Of a DNA stretch of 64,000 bases, positions 21,790 to 32,686 are shown one piece after another. The position numbers were made by a program, and so were the translations under genes. The notes beneath the pieces are model-generated. The model was not told where the DNA came from. It searched no databases and was given only the letters and a program-made list of their open reading frames with translations. Every line of letters begins with the position of its first letter. The stretch's first letter is position 1. Source of the DNA: Hexactinellida sp. DTS-2022 (lineage: Eukaryota > Porifera > Hexactinellida); assembly GCA_028753945.1 (NCBI GenBank), contig JAPNXP010000002.1:2480001-2544000 (forward strand), in the 5' to 3' direction.

Positions 21790-24700
21790 ATGCCCAACAG
21801 TTGTGCCGTTTTCGGATGCAAAATCAACTGCAACGACGATCACCGTGTCCCAATTTTTTGACTATCTACGAAATAGGGATTACAATCCCGGACATATTTT
21901 GCAATCCCGGGATTTCGGGATTAGACACAGAAACCCTAGGGTGCCTGCTAAACCACCTTCACACTTTAATATTTTGTTACATGCCTTGCATTGAGCCAGC
22001 CTACCACATACAGATCTCAGAAAATGTTTCCATATTTCTGCAACATTAAAATTTTGAAATTTAGTACTTTCAGCCATAGGTAGATAATTTCATATTTATA
22101 GAATTCTATAATATTAGTCATAATTTATTAAATAGGAATCTTCAATTCATCGTTTGTTAAATTTTAACAACAATGACCACAAAGATTATCATTGAACACT
22201 GTATCCAAATAAGAGTTGATAAGAAATTTTATGCATCTTACAAGTGTATGATTGTTTGTCTAGCTAGGGAATCTAATTAAATATGTTTGGATCATACAAG
22301 CAAACCTGTCCCATTCTTTGACTGCAATTTAAGCCATTAGATACCAAGTTCGGAATCCCGGGATTGAGAAATAATCCCGGGATTGGAAAACGGGATCGGG
22401 ATTAAAAAAACAAATCCCTGGATATAATCCCGGAGGTGAAATGGATCAGGATCCCGGGATCCCGGGATTGTAAGCCCTACTACGAAACCAGATGACCTAA
22501 GACACAGATGGCTTCAGGTTCTTCGGAGAGACGATTTACAATCATTCAAGGGGGTTTACGTGTGTGTAAATCATTTTCGCCAGGAGGATGTTGAGTATAC
22601 TCACAAAGTTCCAAACGGAGATGGTACTTATCGTGAAATTCCAAGAGTCAACCAAAGCTAAAAGATGGTGCCGTTCCAGTTTATCTACCAGGACCCTTCA
22701 ATCTGTTCTCAATATATTAGCTCCAAAAAGCGCAGATGTGTGTCACCTACCTCAAAAGATGAGGAAATGTTCAATGAAGCATTAACACTTAGCCTGGCAT
22801 CTCAGAGCGAAGAGAAAGAGAAATATCAGATCAATTGTTTCCAGGATATCCAAGCTAAGTTACCTTTGCTTTCCCTACCTAAAACATGGTCTTTATGGTA
22901 CCCAGATGATCATAGTCTAATATATATGCTACGTCTACTGACAGAACACAATATCATTGTCAACACCTATATATTAGTGTCCTTCGATTTGTCAGTTAGA
23001 GCTTATCTTAATGGAGAAATTTACCAATTCCAATTTGCTCAATCAGCGATATACGACACCTTGAATCAATTCTCTGTGAGATTTCTATATCCCCTCGTCC
23101 TGTTCTGTCCACTGAATCTGTTTCAAAGACCGTTAGTGAGATTTTATCTTTAGCGAAGGACAATATCCAACTACTCATTAACAAAGTACTTTCATCTAAT
23201 GGTGAATTAGAGATAACTTATTAACGATTCCCCCGAAATATCCAGGCTTCAATTCATCCAATGTCAGCTTGAAAACAGTATTGTACCCAAAACAGGCGGA
23301 GGTACAACATCCTCACACAGGTTATGGCACTTAAAGCAAATTTAATTTCACCAGCATGTTATAAGTATCTTCAACAAATGGCTTGTCTATCTCTGCCTCT
23401 GCCTCTTCATTCGGACTTGAGTGTGAATTCTTTCCTTTCCTCAAGCAAGCGACAAATTCTTTCACTGAAGCTGAGAAACATATCGTTATGCTAATGGACG
23501 AAATTCACGTAAAATCTGATGTCACATATAAAGGAGGCAAGATATATGGTTCTAGTCTAAGTCCAGAAGATCCAATAAAGACTGTATTCGCTATTATGGT
23601 ATCAAGTCTCCAGAAAAAATGGTCTACTATAGTTCGTCTATTACCATGTGCCTCTCTTTCCGCTGAGAAGATATTCCCCATCATACTCGCTTGTATTAAA
23701 TATATCGAAACTAGTGGTTTATGTGTGGATGTAATCTCAACAGATAACTATCCTCTTAACGTCAAGTTATTCAAACTATTCTCTCCTGTTGGTAAGCTTG
23801 AAACATGTGTACCTCATCCTTGTGTTCCTAACAGGCCTCTGTATCTCACTTCGATTTCGTCCATATTTTGAAATCTGTACGAAACAATTGGCTAAATCTG
23901 AAGTCCAGTTATAAGTGTTTTTTCTACCCCGATTTTGACGATATTGGATTTCATTATTGTTCATTTCCTTTAAAGGTGTGCTGCGCTTCTTTCGAAGATG
24001 TACGCGCCCTTTATAGCTCAGAGAAGGAGAGTCTTGCAAAATTTGCCCCGCGGTTGACATTTAAATCATGTTATCCTTCTGTATTGGAACGCCAAAATGT
24101 CAAATTAGTCCTGAAAGTAATCCATGAGTCCACGATTGCTGCTCTAGCTCTCCAAAATGATCAACGTTGCAGTGAGTTGAAAACAAACACCTCTAGTTTC
24201 GTCAAAATTCTACTCACGTTATGGAACATGTTTAATGTAAATGTTCCATATAAGCATATTCGTTAAATGATTCTTCATGTCGCCCTTTCACAGTTAATGA
24301 CGAACGATTTATCTTTTTAACAGGATAGTAAATTGGCTAGAGACTTGGGAATCACACTCTTTGAAACATGGCAAATTGAGCAAGCAAACTTTTACAAGCT
24401 TAAGACACGCGTGCATTGTACTCCCTCAAATAGTTAATTATCTAACTGGACAGTGTGGATATGCTTACATTTTAACACGTTTCTTACAAACAGATCCACT
24501 AGAGCACCATTTCGGACTTTATCGGATGATGTCTGGATCAAATTACCATGTTCCGTACCTTCAAATTTTAGAAGCTGAACGTCGTTTGAAGATCTCCAAT
24601 CTATTAACTCTATTTTCTAATACCAACACTCAACTATCCAGCCAGATTTCTATGGAGGAATTTATTCAGTCTTTCTCTCCCATTTATAGCGTACATACAG

Positions 24701-25234
24701 ATACAGAAATTGACATTGATCCTTTTCTTGATGCTCTATCAGATGTATCAGCCATTGAGTGCGATACCCCAACACTCCAGTCACTAGCTTTTATTGCTGG
24801 GTATGCTGCCTACCAATACCTTAAGCATTCTTCACCGTGTTTAATATGCCGAGATCTTTTAATTATCGACAAAGATATTCTAGTAGATGAATCCTTCGAA
24901 TTCCGGTACCAACTTTGCAGCTTTCTGATCGTGGTGGTCTAAAGTATCCTTCAGAGCTTGCATTGGAATCTTTAATCATTGTTTGGAAATTCTAACTATA
25001 ATCCAAAGTAATAGTGAACTTATGTCCCTGTTGATAGAAGGTCAAACTAGAAAGATTTTAGTAACACTTGCTTTTGGCTCCCTAACTGGTCTTGATAGTG
25101 GTTTTGAAGGTTGGAGAACTACTTGTCCTTCTTGTAATGTGAAAGGTTCAACCATTCTATCAAGTCTCGTTCGGAGTGAGGCAAATTGTCTAATTCAAAT
25201 CTTGTCAAGAATTACAATTCGAGCCTTAAATTAA
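21790..25234 (+). pseudogene. THAP-domain P-superfamily transposase of copy C
   Basis: The zinc finger starts at 21790 (MPNSCAVFGCKINCN, then HRVPIF). It is broken by a TGA at the position of a conserved Arg and by a 606-bp MITE, then resumes at 22488 (PDDLRHRWLQVLRR, VYVCVNHF). GAVPVYLPGPFN is the family linker signature, in a shifted frame near 22670. The catalytic half follows: MDEIHVKSDVTYKGGKIYG near 23500, STDNYPLNVKLFKLF near 23740, HILKSVRNNWLN near 23870, ERQNVKLVLKVIHEST near 24090, and DPLEHHFGLYRMMSGSN near 24495. These correspond to the expected Asp, Asp and Glu regions of P transposase. The C-terminal tail includes SDRGGLKYPSELALESL near 24930. At least five frame changes are needed, so it is inactive. 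Confidence 0.88.
21874..22479. mobile_element. hAT MITE inserted in the THAP exon (8-bp TSD)
   Basis: The element reads TAGGGATTACAATCCCGG at the left and the inverse CCGGGATTGTAAGCCCTA at the right. A perfect 8-bp direct repeat CTACGAAA flanks it (21866-21873 and 22480-22487). Removing it and one repeat restores the THAP reading register. Internally it is full of AATCCCGGGATT subrepeats near the ends. It is 606 bp and non-coding. Confidence 0.92.
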
Positions 25235-25634
25235 AGGGATTAAAAAAGCGCAAATTGAAAAAGTTCGATTCCTGATTATTTAGATACGAGTTAGTTGTCT
25301 TATGTGAAGTAACTATATCTACCAGAGTAAATAAGGTTTTCTAGTAGTTTCTGTATTGTGTATGTTATGTGACTGTATTCAAACTCACAAAATAACAAGA
25401 TTAATGGTATAATGAGAGTATACGTATTACTTTATTACAGTTGCTAGTTATTGAGGTAGCTGTTTTAAGCAGTAAGTCACTATATTTGATCTAAAATTGC
25501 AATACCATAATTTTCGTTTCCCGGCGGCGACCGCATCCCTGGTCCAGATATCATATTTTACTGTGAGGCCTTATGTATAGTAGGCTATGAACGGGGTTAT
25601 TTATTATACTCTATCACCGAAATTTCTCAATTTA

Positions 25635-25811
25635 CAGTTGATCCTCGTTAATACGAACACGCTTAATACGAAATCAAGGTTATTACGAGCACAATTTTTG
25701 GACCCTACTAATGATTTTCAATACAATTGACAACGGTTAATATGAATTTCAGTTAAGTCGGACAAATTTTGACCATCACATGCGTGTTCGTATTAACGAG
25801 CTGTTTTACTG
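25635..25811. mobile_element. Pogo-like MITE (CAGTTGATCCTCGTTAATACG ends)
   Basis: CAGTTGATCCTCGTTAATAC on the left and the inverted GTATTAACGAGCTGTTTTACTG on the right share a CGTTAATACGAACACGC core. TA precedes the left end; the right flank is TC, so the TA duplication is imperfect. 177 bp, non-coding. Confidence 0.65.
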
Positions 25812-26788
25812 TCGCAGTTCGGGAGGGCACAAAGAAAATGGAGGAACACAGGCTAATATGATTTGTAAGTCATTTGTCAAATATGTGCATAAAAATCAAT
25901 CAATCTTTACCCCTAGGATGTGGGAATCAATCAAATCAAACTAACCAACTCAACTCAACTCAAATCAATTCAACTCAACTCAAATCAAGTCAAAACAATT
26001 CAATTTAATTAAAGTCAATAAACTCAATTCAATTGAATATAAACTCAGCTAAATTCCATTCCATTCTTTTCAATTCAATTCATATAAATTTCAGATAATT
26101 CAGATCGTTTCAAAAAACTCAAGATCCAACAGTAATTCAATCAATTCATTCATTTTCTATGAACAAACTCAATCAATTCACTCAAAAAAGTGTTCTCCAT
26201 CGGGTATGTTAGGTGCACAACCAAATCCTTCTACGATTCCATCTTTCTACTAGTCCATCTATCCATAACGAGAATAACATAGAGTGCTAACTCTTTCTCC
26301 TTCATTCTCCTTCAACCACTCTAATGCGTTATCAAATGTCGATGCCATTTAGGCGCATTAGCCGGAGCTACCGGAATCGGAGGGAAAGTTTGATGAACTT
26401 CTACCCCTCCTGCTTAACAACAATAATTTATTCCTCATTAATAATTCGATAAAATTCCCATACATGTACTATAATTAAATCAGGGCTACACTCAGGTATA
26501 AATTGTTGCTAACTTGCTAGGCTGATGATTCCTTGACTAGGTCAATAGATTTCCTAACTCATGAAAAGCCCTAGTTCAAATGGGTGAATAATACATTGTA
26601 AGGACATTTGCAAGCAATAGTTATTGTAATCTATACTTTTTATTATTTAATGATAAGTAGTTATTTATACCGTATCTATCTATCAATTTGAATCTTGGTG
26701 ATAATCTCCTGAAGATTGGGATATACTTTAGTACATTGTGTATACATATTATATTTAAAAATATATTTAAACGCAATATATATTATAA
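25812..26788. other. Non-coding stretch with CAACT/CAAAT simple repeat
   Basis: At 25925-26120 short repeats of TCAACTCAA and TCAAATCAA dominate. No coding frame or element termini are recognisable in the remainder. Confidence 0.5.
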
Positions 26789-27299
26789 CTAGCGCGCTTC
26801 GCTTGCTAGGTCGCTTGGCGGCAGATCACAACCGCACACACCAACCGCTTCGCGTTTGATGTGTGGTTTGTATACTTTTAACATTGATTATAAAACGTAA
26901 ATATGCGTAATAGACAAATATATTTTAGTGATTACGTCATCATGTGATAATGAGTTAGCACGTTGACAATCTGATGTCATCTACGTGCCCGCATCATTAA
27001 TGTACATTTTATATTAAATTTTCAGATTTTATCACTTAGAGGGCGAATTGTGTGCGATTAAATTATTTCCCATGCTTCTCGAAATGTGACAATGACGTCC
27101 TAATTTGTCGAGGTGTGAGAGATATTGAGTGGAAACCTCAACTTGTTGGTGGGTGCCAGAAATGGGTGTCAAAAACATTTTGGGGTCCAAAAATCACATT
27201 TGGAAATCTTCCAGTTTCTTCAATCAACTCGGAACCTACAAACAAATATATACATATATGCACACATATATATACAGGTTTGTGTTTTAATAGTATAGA
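26789..27299 (-). mobile_element. Non-autonomous Helitron (family H), copy 1
   Basis: In - orientation it starts TCTATACTATTAAAACAC (at 27299) and ends in a GC-rich hairpin followed by GAAGCGCGCTAG (at 26789). The 5' TC and the 3' hairpin plus CTAG are the Helitron hallmarks. It lies between an A and a T with no target duplication. No Rep or helicase coding sequence is present. Internal landmarks shared with the other copies are ATTACGTCATCATG, CGAAATGTGACAATGACGT and TTCAATCAACTCGGAAC. Confidence 0.85.
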
Positions 27300-28997
27300 T
27301 AATGGCATTATACTTCCTAAACTGACATAGGTTGTATTATTGCTTATTTTAACAGCAAATTAATTAGAACAATTTATAATTTCAAACTATGTAAATATTA
27401 ACAAAAAGATAATTGTATTGGAATTGTCATAAATTCCATTTCAGAGTAATACACACACAACTATTAGAGAGAAATGAACATGAGAACTTAGATGGAATTG
27501 GTGTATACCAAGTGTAGCCGCGGGACCAACAGCAGTGGAAGAACAAGTAGAAAACTTTCCGCTGTTGCGTCGGTCGATAAGGCTACGCTTTCCACCGGAC
27601 CACTATCAGCCAACACTTTGACACCAACGGATAGGCTATTTTCGTTGCCTCCTGTTGGTTCCTACGTGTCATCAGCTTTCGATGGAGGAGTGTAGTAACT
27701 CAATAGATATTTCGCTAGCAAGACTAGGCGTCAATTATATACAGATCAAAGTTTTATATAGCGCTTGTCTTAACTTGTATCTAGATTTTTCCTGTTGACG
27801 TGAACATTTGTTGCTATTGTGTTAATTGATTGTTATCCTTGATCTTTACGTTATTACAATGACATAATCATTGAAATTTCTCATTTTACTTTGACTATTT
27901 CAGCTCAAAAGTATTTGAACAAAAGGAATTATAATCCAGACATAATATGCTTCTAATAGTTTGTTTGCGGCTGTTTAAACTACTCTAATGGCTTTAAATA
28001 TATTGCTATGATTCTAAAGTTAGCAACATTGTTGTTTTAAGTCGATTTTATACAATATCCTGAAGTGGCATAAATGTCCCTGCCACTTGCTCATTGTGGC
28101 TCAAATGGGAATGTGGGTGATTCTCTGGAAAATTTCGTAATGATTAGAAATCATGCACGTAGAATGATTAACCTATGTAGTATTCAAATCTGAAATCACA
28201 ATTAGTATATTTTAATTGCCTCAAAATGAACAGAAATAAATTTTTATTTAGCTAATTATATAGTATGTAATGAATTTACACATTCATAAAAAATTTATTT
28301 AAAATATTTTGCCATTTTATTATACTTATATAACATCTCATTTTATGTTAATACCACACTGCTAGAATCTTGAATCTGTGAATTCCTAAAATTGATGTTC
28401 GAATACTTTTGACCGGTCAGTGTACAATCAACATTAGAAGTATAAACCACACACAACCGCAAAACGACTGGTGTGTAGTGTATTCTGCAGCGAAGCCCGA
28501 TAGTTCTTTATTAAACCATTATGTCCTCGTTTATGTCATCTCCGAAAATTAAATTTATCAAGAAACATATTATGCTGAAAATATGACCGCTAGATTTCAC
28601 AGTCAAATCGAAACCAAGGGCAATATAATATCAATTGTTGATGCTTTTACGGACACCATGCCTGGCCACTAATGCAGGCTATTATGTTGCCATTTCTTTA
28701 CTTTAATGAATGCAACATGTAGGTGAACTTATTTAAATTATTTGTAAACAGCTCAATTAATATAAACTTGGAGCCAGTTGAACGTTGATTCTTTCGATTT
28801 ATCCACAACCAAATTAGTGTTCTTTCCATGAACCATATTACCTCGAATAGTAAGCCTAGGCGATGATTATATTTTAGCACCCTCATGGGGGCGATTATTT
28901 GAGGTAGGCGTTTGTCGAGGGGCGTTATTATTCGAGATATTGGGATTTATATTTTAATATTCACCATATTTATCTATTACCTTAATATTCTATTTAG
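27300..28997. other. Distal part of importin intron
   Basis: Mostly AT-rich and featureless. A 67-codon open frame at 27492-27695 has balanced codon composition (Ser/Thr-rich, SSGRTSRKLSAVASV), but I cannot recognise it. A partial Helitron H 3' end, + orientation, lies at 28437-28505 (ACCACACACAACCGC, then GCGAAGCCCGATAG). At 28855-28945 there is a fragment resembling the CGAATAATCGCCCC-type MITE at 31122. Confidence 0.4.
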
Positions 28998-30020
28998 GTG
29001 ATCAGGTATTGCGCTAAGGACTGTTATGGCACAATTGGCAAGACAACATTACATATTCTCGAAAAACTTCAACATTCTATTCAATCAAATTTTCCTGTTT
29101 CTGATCGAAGCGTTGTTCATAATGTACAGTCGTATCTTTGTGCTACATTGCAAAGTTTGCTTCGGAAACTCAATAAAGATGATACATTAAAGCTTTCCGA
29201 TTCGATTATGCATTCTCTTCTTTACATTCTTCAAACTTCTGCTACTCTAAGCGGTAGTATTCAAGAAGATGTCATATTGACTATTGGAACTTTGATCGAA
29301 GTGCTACATTCTGATTTTAATAAATACATGGAGTCTTTCAAACCGAGTTTGTTGGCAGGATTACAAAATTATAGAGAATATCATGTTTGCATTGCATCTG
29401 TTGGTGTTGTTGGAGATTTATCTAGGGCATTAGGCGAGAATATTTTACTTTATTGTGATGATCTCATTAAATGTCTCCTAGCTGGTCTTACGGAATTATC
29501 TCTATTTCGAGATGCAAAACCCCATATAATTTCTGCTTTGGGCGATATTGCTTTAGCTATTGGTCCAAATTTTAAGAACTATATTGAGACAGTGTTACAA
29601 TTATTGTCTCAGGCATCACAGATTGAAGTAGATAGGAAAGATTACACACTTATTGAATATATGAATGAATTAAGAGACAGTTGCTTAGATGCATATACTG
29701 GCATTATTCAAGGTTTGAAAGGTCCTGATCCAAGAGAAGTTAATCAAGAAGTACACCTTGTATGGCCTCAAGTCCCATTTATTCTTGCTTTTATTGACTA
29801 TATAGGGAAGGATCCAGTTCGCACAGATTCAAACATATGTTCTTGTTGTGGGATACTTGGAGACCTTTCAATATCATTTGGTCAGAGCATGTCTCAATTT
29901 CTGAAAGATAAACAGGGCATTGAAAAGATTCTCTTCGATGGTCGTAATTCTGAAACACAGAAAACTAAACTATATGCAAACTGGGCTAATAATACCATTA
30001 GGAAATTCAATCAGAGTTGA
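28998..30020 (+). CDS. KPNB1: Importin subunit beta-1, terminal exon
   Basis: This exon encodes about 340 residues, the C-terminal HEAT repeats of importin beta and the stop codon TGA (30018-30020). Blocks matching animal importin beta include VIRYCAKDCYG, LCATLQSLLRKLN, DVILTIGTLIEVLHSDF, KYMESFKPSLLAGLQNY, CIASVGVVGDLSRALGENI, GDIALAIGPNFKNYIE, YMNELRDSCLDAYTGIIQG, and a WANNTIRKF-type tail. The frame is open throughout and the end coincides with the family's usual C-terminus. The acceptor AG is at 28996-28997. In the cell this region helps form the superhelix that wraps the importin-beta-binding domain of importin alpha. I place the 3' UTR between the stop and the Helitron starting at 30171; no clear poly(A) signal was identified. 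Confidence 0.95.
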   Translation: MIRYCAKDCYGTIGKTTLHILEKLQHSIQSNFPVSDRSVVHNVQSYLCATLQSLLRKLNKDDTLKLSDSIMHSLLYILQTSATLSGSIQEDVILTIGTLIEVLHSDFNKYMESFKPSLLAGLQNYREYHVCIASVGVVGDLSRALGENILLYCDDLIKCLLAGLTELSLFRDAKPHIISALGDIALAIGPNFKNYIETVLQLLSQASQIEVDRKDYTLIEYMNELRDSCLDAYTGIIQGLKGPDPREVNQEVHLVWPQVPFILAFIDYIGKDPVRTDSNICSCCGILGDLSISFGQSMSQFLKDKQGIEKILFDGRNSETQKTKLYANWANNTIRKFNQS

Positions 30021-30170
30021 AAACTACCTGTGAGTCTAAATTTCTTATTGTTAATTAAAATATTAAAAAAATACTTTTTATTAATAATTATAATCTGATT
30101 TGAATGATGATTTAATAATGAATTAAAATATTTCAAATGGTTTAAATTTTTTATGCAAATTCAATAACAA

Positions 30171-30975
30171 CTAACGCGCTTCGCTTGCTAGGTCGCTTCG
30201 CGGGAGAACACAACCACACACCAACCGCTTCGCGGTTGGTGTGTGGTTTATATACTCCTACATTGATTATAAATAAAGCGTAAATCGGCCTAAATAGTCA
30301 AATTTTACAAAGTGAAATTTAGTGATTACATCATCATACGATAATGAGCAAGCATGTTGGCAATCTGGTGTGTACATGTTCTATTAAATTTTCAGATTTT
30401 TACCTCTTAGAGCGCTCAAATTTGTGCGATTAAATGAATTTTTATGCTACTCGAAATGTGACAATTACGTCATAACTTGTCGAAGTGTGATAAATTTTGA
30501 GTGGAAACCTCAACTTTTTGGCGGGTTCTAAAAGTTACAACTGCCTTATTATAGGAAATTAATGCGCCATGAAATTAACGCGAATAAATTTTAGTATAAA
30601 TTTCTTGATTATTATTCTCCTGATTAAATACTATTTATTGTGCCAAAATAGACTTCCAATCTACTTGATAGACATGGTATACCCTTTCAACTTAATTGCA
30701 CATCTGAAAATATGTAGCTCGAAGTTTGTCCATCAGTTATATAATTTGCTAAATAGCAGGAAATTAAGGTCATGGAAATTTACGCTCCATGAATTATCGC
30801 GAAGGAAATTAACGAGATTTGGAGAAATTCGCGGTAATTTCATGGCGCGTTAATTTCCTATAATAAGGTATATGCCAAAAATCACTTTTGGAAACCGTCC
30901 AGTTTCTTCAATCAACTCGGAACATACAAACAAATATAGCACATATGCATATACAAGTTTGTATTTTAATATTCA
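30171..30975 (-). mobile_element. Non-autonomous Helitron (family H), copy 2
   Basis: The 3' hairpin and GAAGCGCGTTAG end face left at 30171. The right (5') part contains ACTCGGAACATACAAACA and a degraded TTTTAATATTC terminus. MITE M copy 2 (30544-30868) splits it. It begins about 150 bp past the importin stop codon and so may form part of that gene's 3' UTR or lie just beyond it. Confidence 0.8.
30544..30868. mobile_element. MITE family M, copy 2, nested in Helitron copy 2
   Basis: The ends CCTTATTATAGGAAATTAAT and ATTTCCTATAATAAGG are nearly perfect inverted repeats, and TA follows the right end. The interior matches the copy at 17494-17892. The surrounding Helitron sequence is continuous on both sides when this element is removed. 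Confidence 0.85.
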
Positions 30976-31121
30976 ATAACAATATATTAACATACATATG
31001 TTTCATCTTATATTGTTTCTCTAATTTTAACAAAATTTAGAGTATAACTATTTTGTGGAGGCCGTTCATCAGCTCAGCTTTTATACAAATCTTGATTTAA
31101 GAATCAGATTTTTATTAATTA

Positions 31122-31381
31122 CCGTATTTCCTTGAATAGTAGCCCCCCCCTCGAATAATCGCCCCCCTTGAATAATCGCCCCCCCAAAATAGGTCCTAAT
31201 TATTTTTTACACCGCCTAGAATAACCGTTGATATCAAATAATCGCCTCCCTACAATTATTGACTCTCTCAAATGATAATATTCCACAAGTATTTGCCATT
31301 CTCGAAAATCATAACATTTTCTTTGGCCTAAATGGGGCTTGAAATCAATAATCGCCCCGGCTACTATTCAATGCAATACGG
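31122..31381. mobile_element. MITE with CCGTATTTCCTTGAATAGTAG ends, TA target
   Basis: CCGTATTTCCTTGAATAGTA and the inverse TACTATTCAATGCAATACGG are flanked by TA on both sides (31120-31121 and 31382-31383). The interior has repeated AATAATCGCCCCCC motifs. Tc1/mariner-type behaviour is inferred from the TA duplication. Confidence 0.85.
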
Positions 31382-31542
31382 TATATCGGATTTTTAATTT
31401 TAATAAAATTTTAACACTTAATCATAGTTATATTTATTATCACTACATACGTATCTTGTTTTCGACCTGCCATAGCAAGTTATCAACGATAAGAAGATGA
31501 ACTACTTTATCTAACAGTATGCATATACCTCACAACCAGAGG

Positions 31543-31692
31543 CGTAGCTAGGCCTGCATGGAGGTGCGGCACTGGTGGATTATGGTTGCGGCATTTCCGC
31601 ATTATAGTATTATACTAGTGGGCATTCTTGTGGACACAAACTTTTTGGGTGCGGCCTGTGCCCCAAGTGCCGCACCCTTGATACGCCTCTAA
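31543..31692. mobile_element. Short element with CAGAGGCGTAGC ends
   Basis: CAGAGGCGTAGCTAGG on the left and GATACGCCTCTAAAG on the right are inverted. The interior contains GTGCGGC-type repeats in both orientations (31563 and 31635-31675). Non-coding. Confidence 0.55.
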
Positions 31693-32680
31693 AGATGGAA
31701 TACTTACTTATATTTATCATTTGCATATACAGATTATGGCCTGAGGTTCCTGCGCTTTTGGACTATTGAGTCCTATGCCCGCTTTGGGGAACCTGATTGT
31801 TTAAAAATTGGATTTATTTAATGTAATATACATATATACTATATTGTTTTGTTTACGAGTAATACCGTTTTTATGCACTTATTACAAGGTCCGGTTTCAT
31901 AATGTGGAACCACGAGGTGATGTCAAATTTTGATAAAGCTAAATGCTAAATTGAATGCTACATTCCATTCTACAATATTGAAAGCCTAGATAAATGTTAT
32001 TGTCATTTACCTGGTTAAATATATCATGCCTACACAAAGTCTCAAAGTTATGCATAAATTTAAAATTTCAATTTCTCAAAAACCACAAATATCTATTGCT
32101 AGCGTACGTTGCTCTATTTAATTTTGCTTGTTCTTTTTGTAATTAAAAACACATGTGTTTTCTTATGCATTATTTTATAGATTTTGACTTGTTTTCAAAC
32201 AGAACTGATGATATTTATTTTATGTGAATTTTTTCGTGATATTTTGTAAATAACTTCATGCATTGTGGAAAATTTACAACCCCCGATCTTATAATGAAAA
32301 CAATGCGAGCTGAATAGTTTTCATTTTTATATTGTCTATCTATCTAGGCGTAAATTAAAATTATTTCTACGCCCGCCCAATTATATCTTGTTAATAAAAG
32401 TTAAAAAACTATCAAAATATCGGACTTTTTTCAATTTTCCATTTTGAACATTCATCTTAATTGATTATTTTCCTTTTAGTTATACTTGTGTGAAGTTGCC
32501 CCAGTATTCAACTGAGCATACTTCAAGTTAAATTTTTGTCACTTCCCTTTGTTGGAACTGGACAAAATGGTGTCATTCAATAGAGGAGACATGGAAGTTT
32601 ATATTTCCGAATGAGATATCTATAAATATCATTTTTCAGTCTTCTTTTTCATTCCGACTGATAATATAAAAACATGCTGT
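31693..32680. other. Non-coding spacer
   Basis: AT-rich sequence without an identifiable gene or transposon end. Confidence 0.4.
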
Positions 32681-32686
32681 TTTTAT

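Larger units (their letters stand above)
21372..25589 (+). mobile_element. P-like THAP transposon copy C (near full length, 7-bp TSD)
   Basis: Terminal inverted repeats of about 85 bp start CATAGCCTACTATACATAA at 21372 and mirror at 25508-25589. Both carry GACCAGGGATG, GGTCGCCG and CGGGAAACGAAA blocks. A 7-bp direct repeat AACGGGG flanks the ends (21365-21371 and 25590-25596). It is the longest copy in the window and the reference for the family; it contains the transposase pseudogene and the hAT MITE at 21874-22479. Confidence 0.9.
9200..28997 (+). other. KPNB1: 19.8-kb transposon-filled intron of importin beta-1
   Basis: The intron starts GTAGGAG and ends TATTTAG. Joining 9199 to 28998 gives an uninterrupted reading frame that matches importin beta across the junction (ETLIE + VIRYCAKDCYG; family consensus SLMEIVKNSAKDCYPAV). 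Most of the intron consists of the transposon remnants listed separately, on both strands. Confidence 0.9.

Noticed and set aside
23776-24060. Minus-strand 94-aa frame inside P-like copy C
   Set aside because: Antisense shadow of the transposase coding region, which matches copies A and B on the other strand.
27492-27695. Possible small host gene or exon (67 aa)
   Set aside because: Codon composition is reasonable, but there is no recognisable domain, no matching splice context I could defend, and it sits inside the importin intron; not annotated as a CDS.
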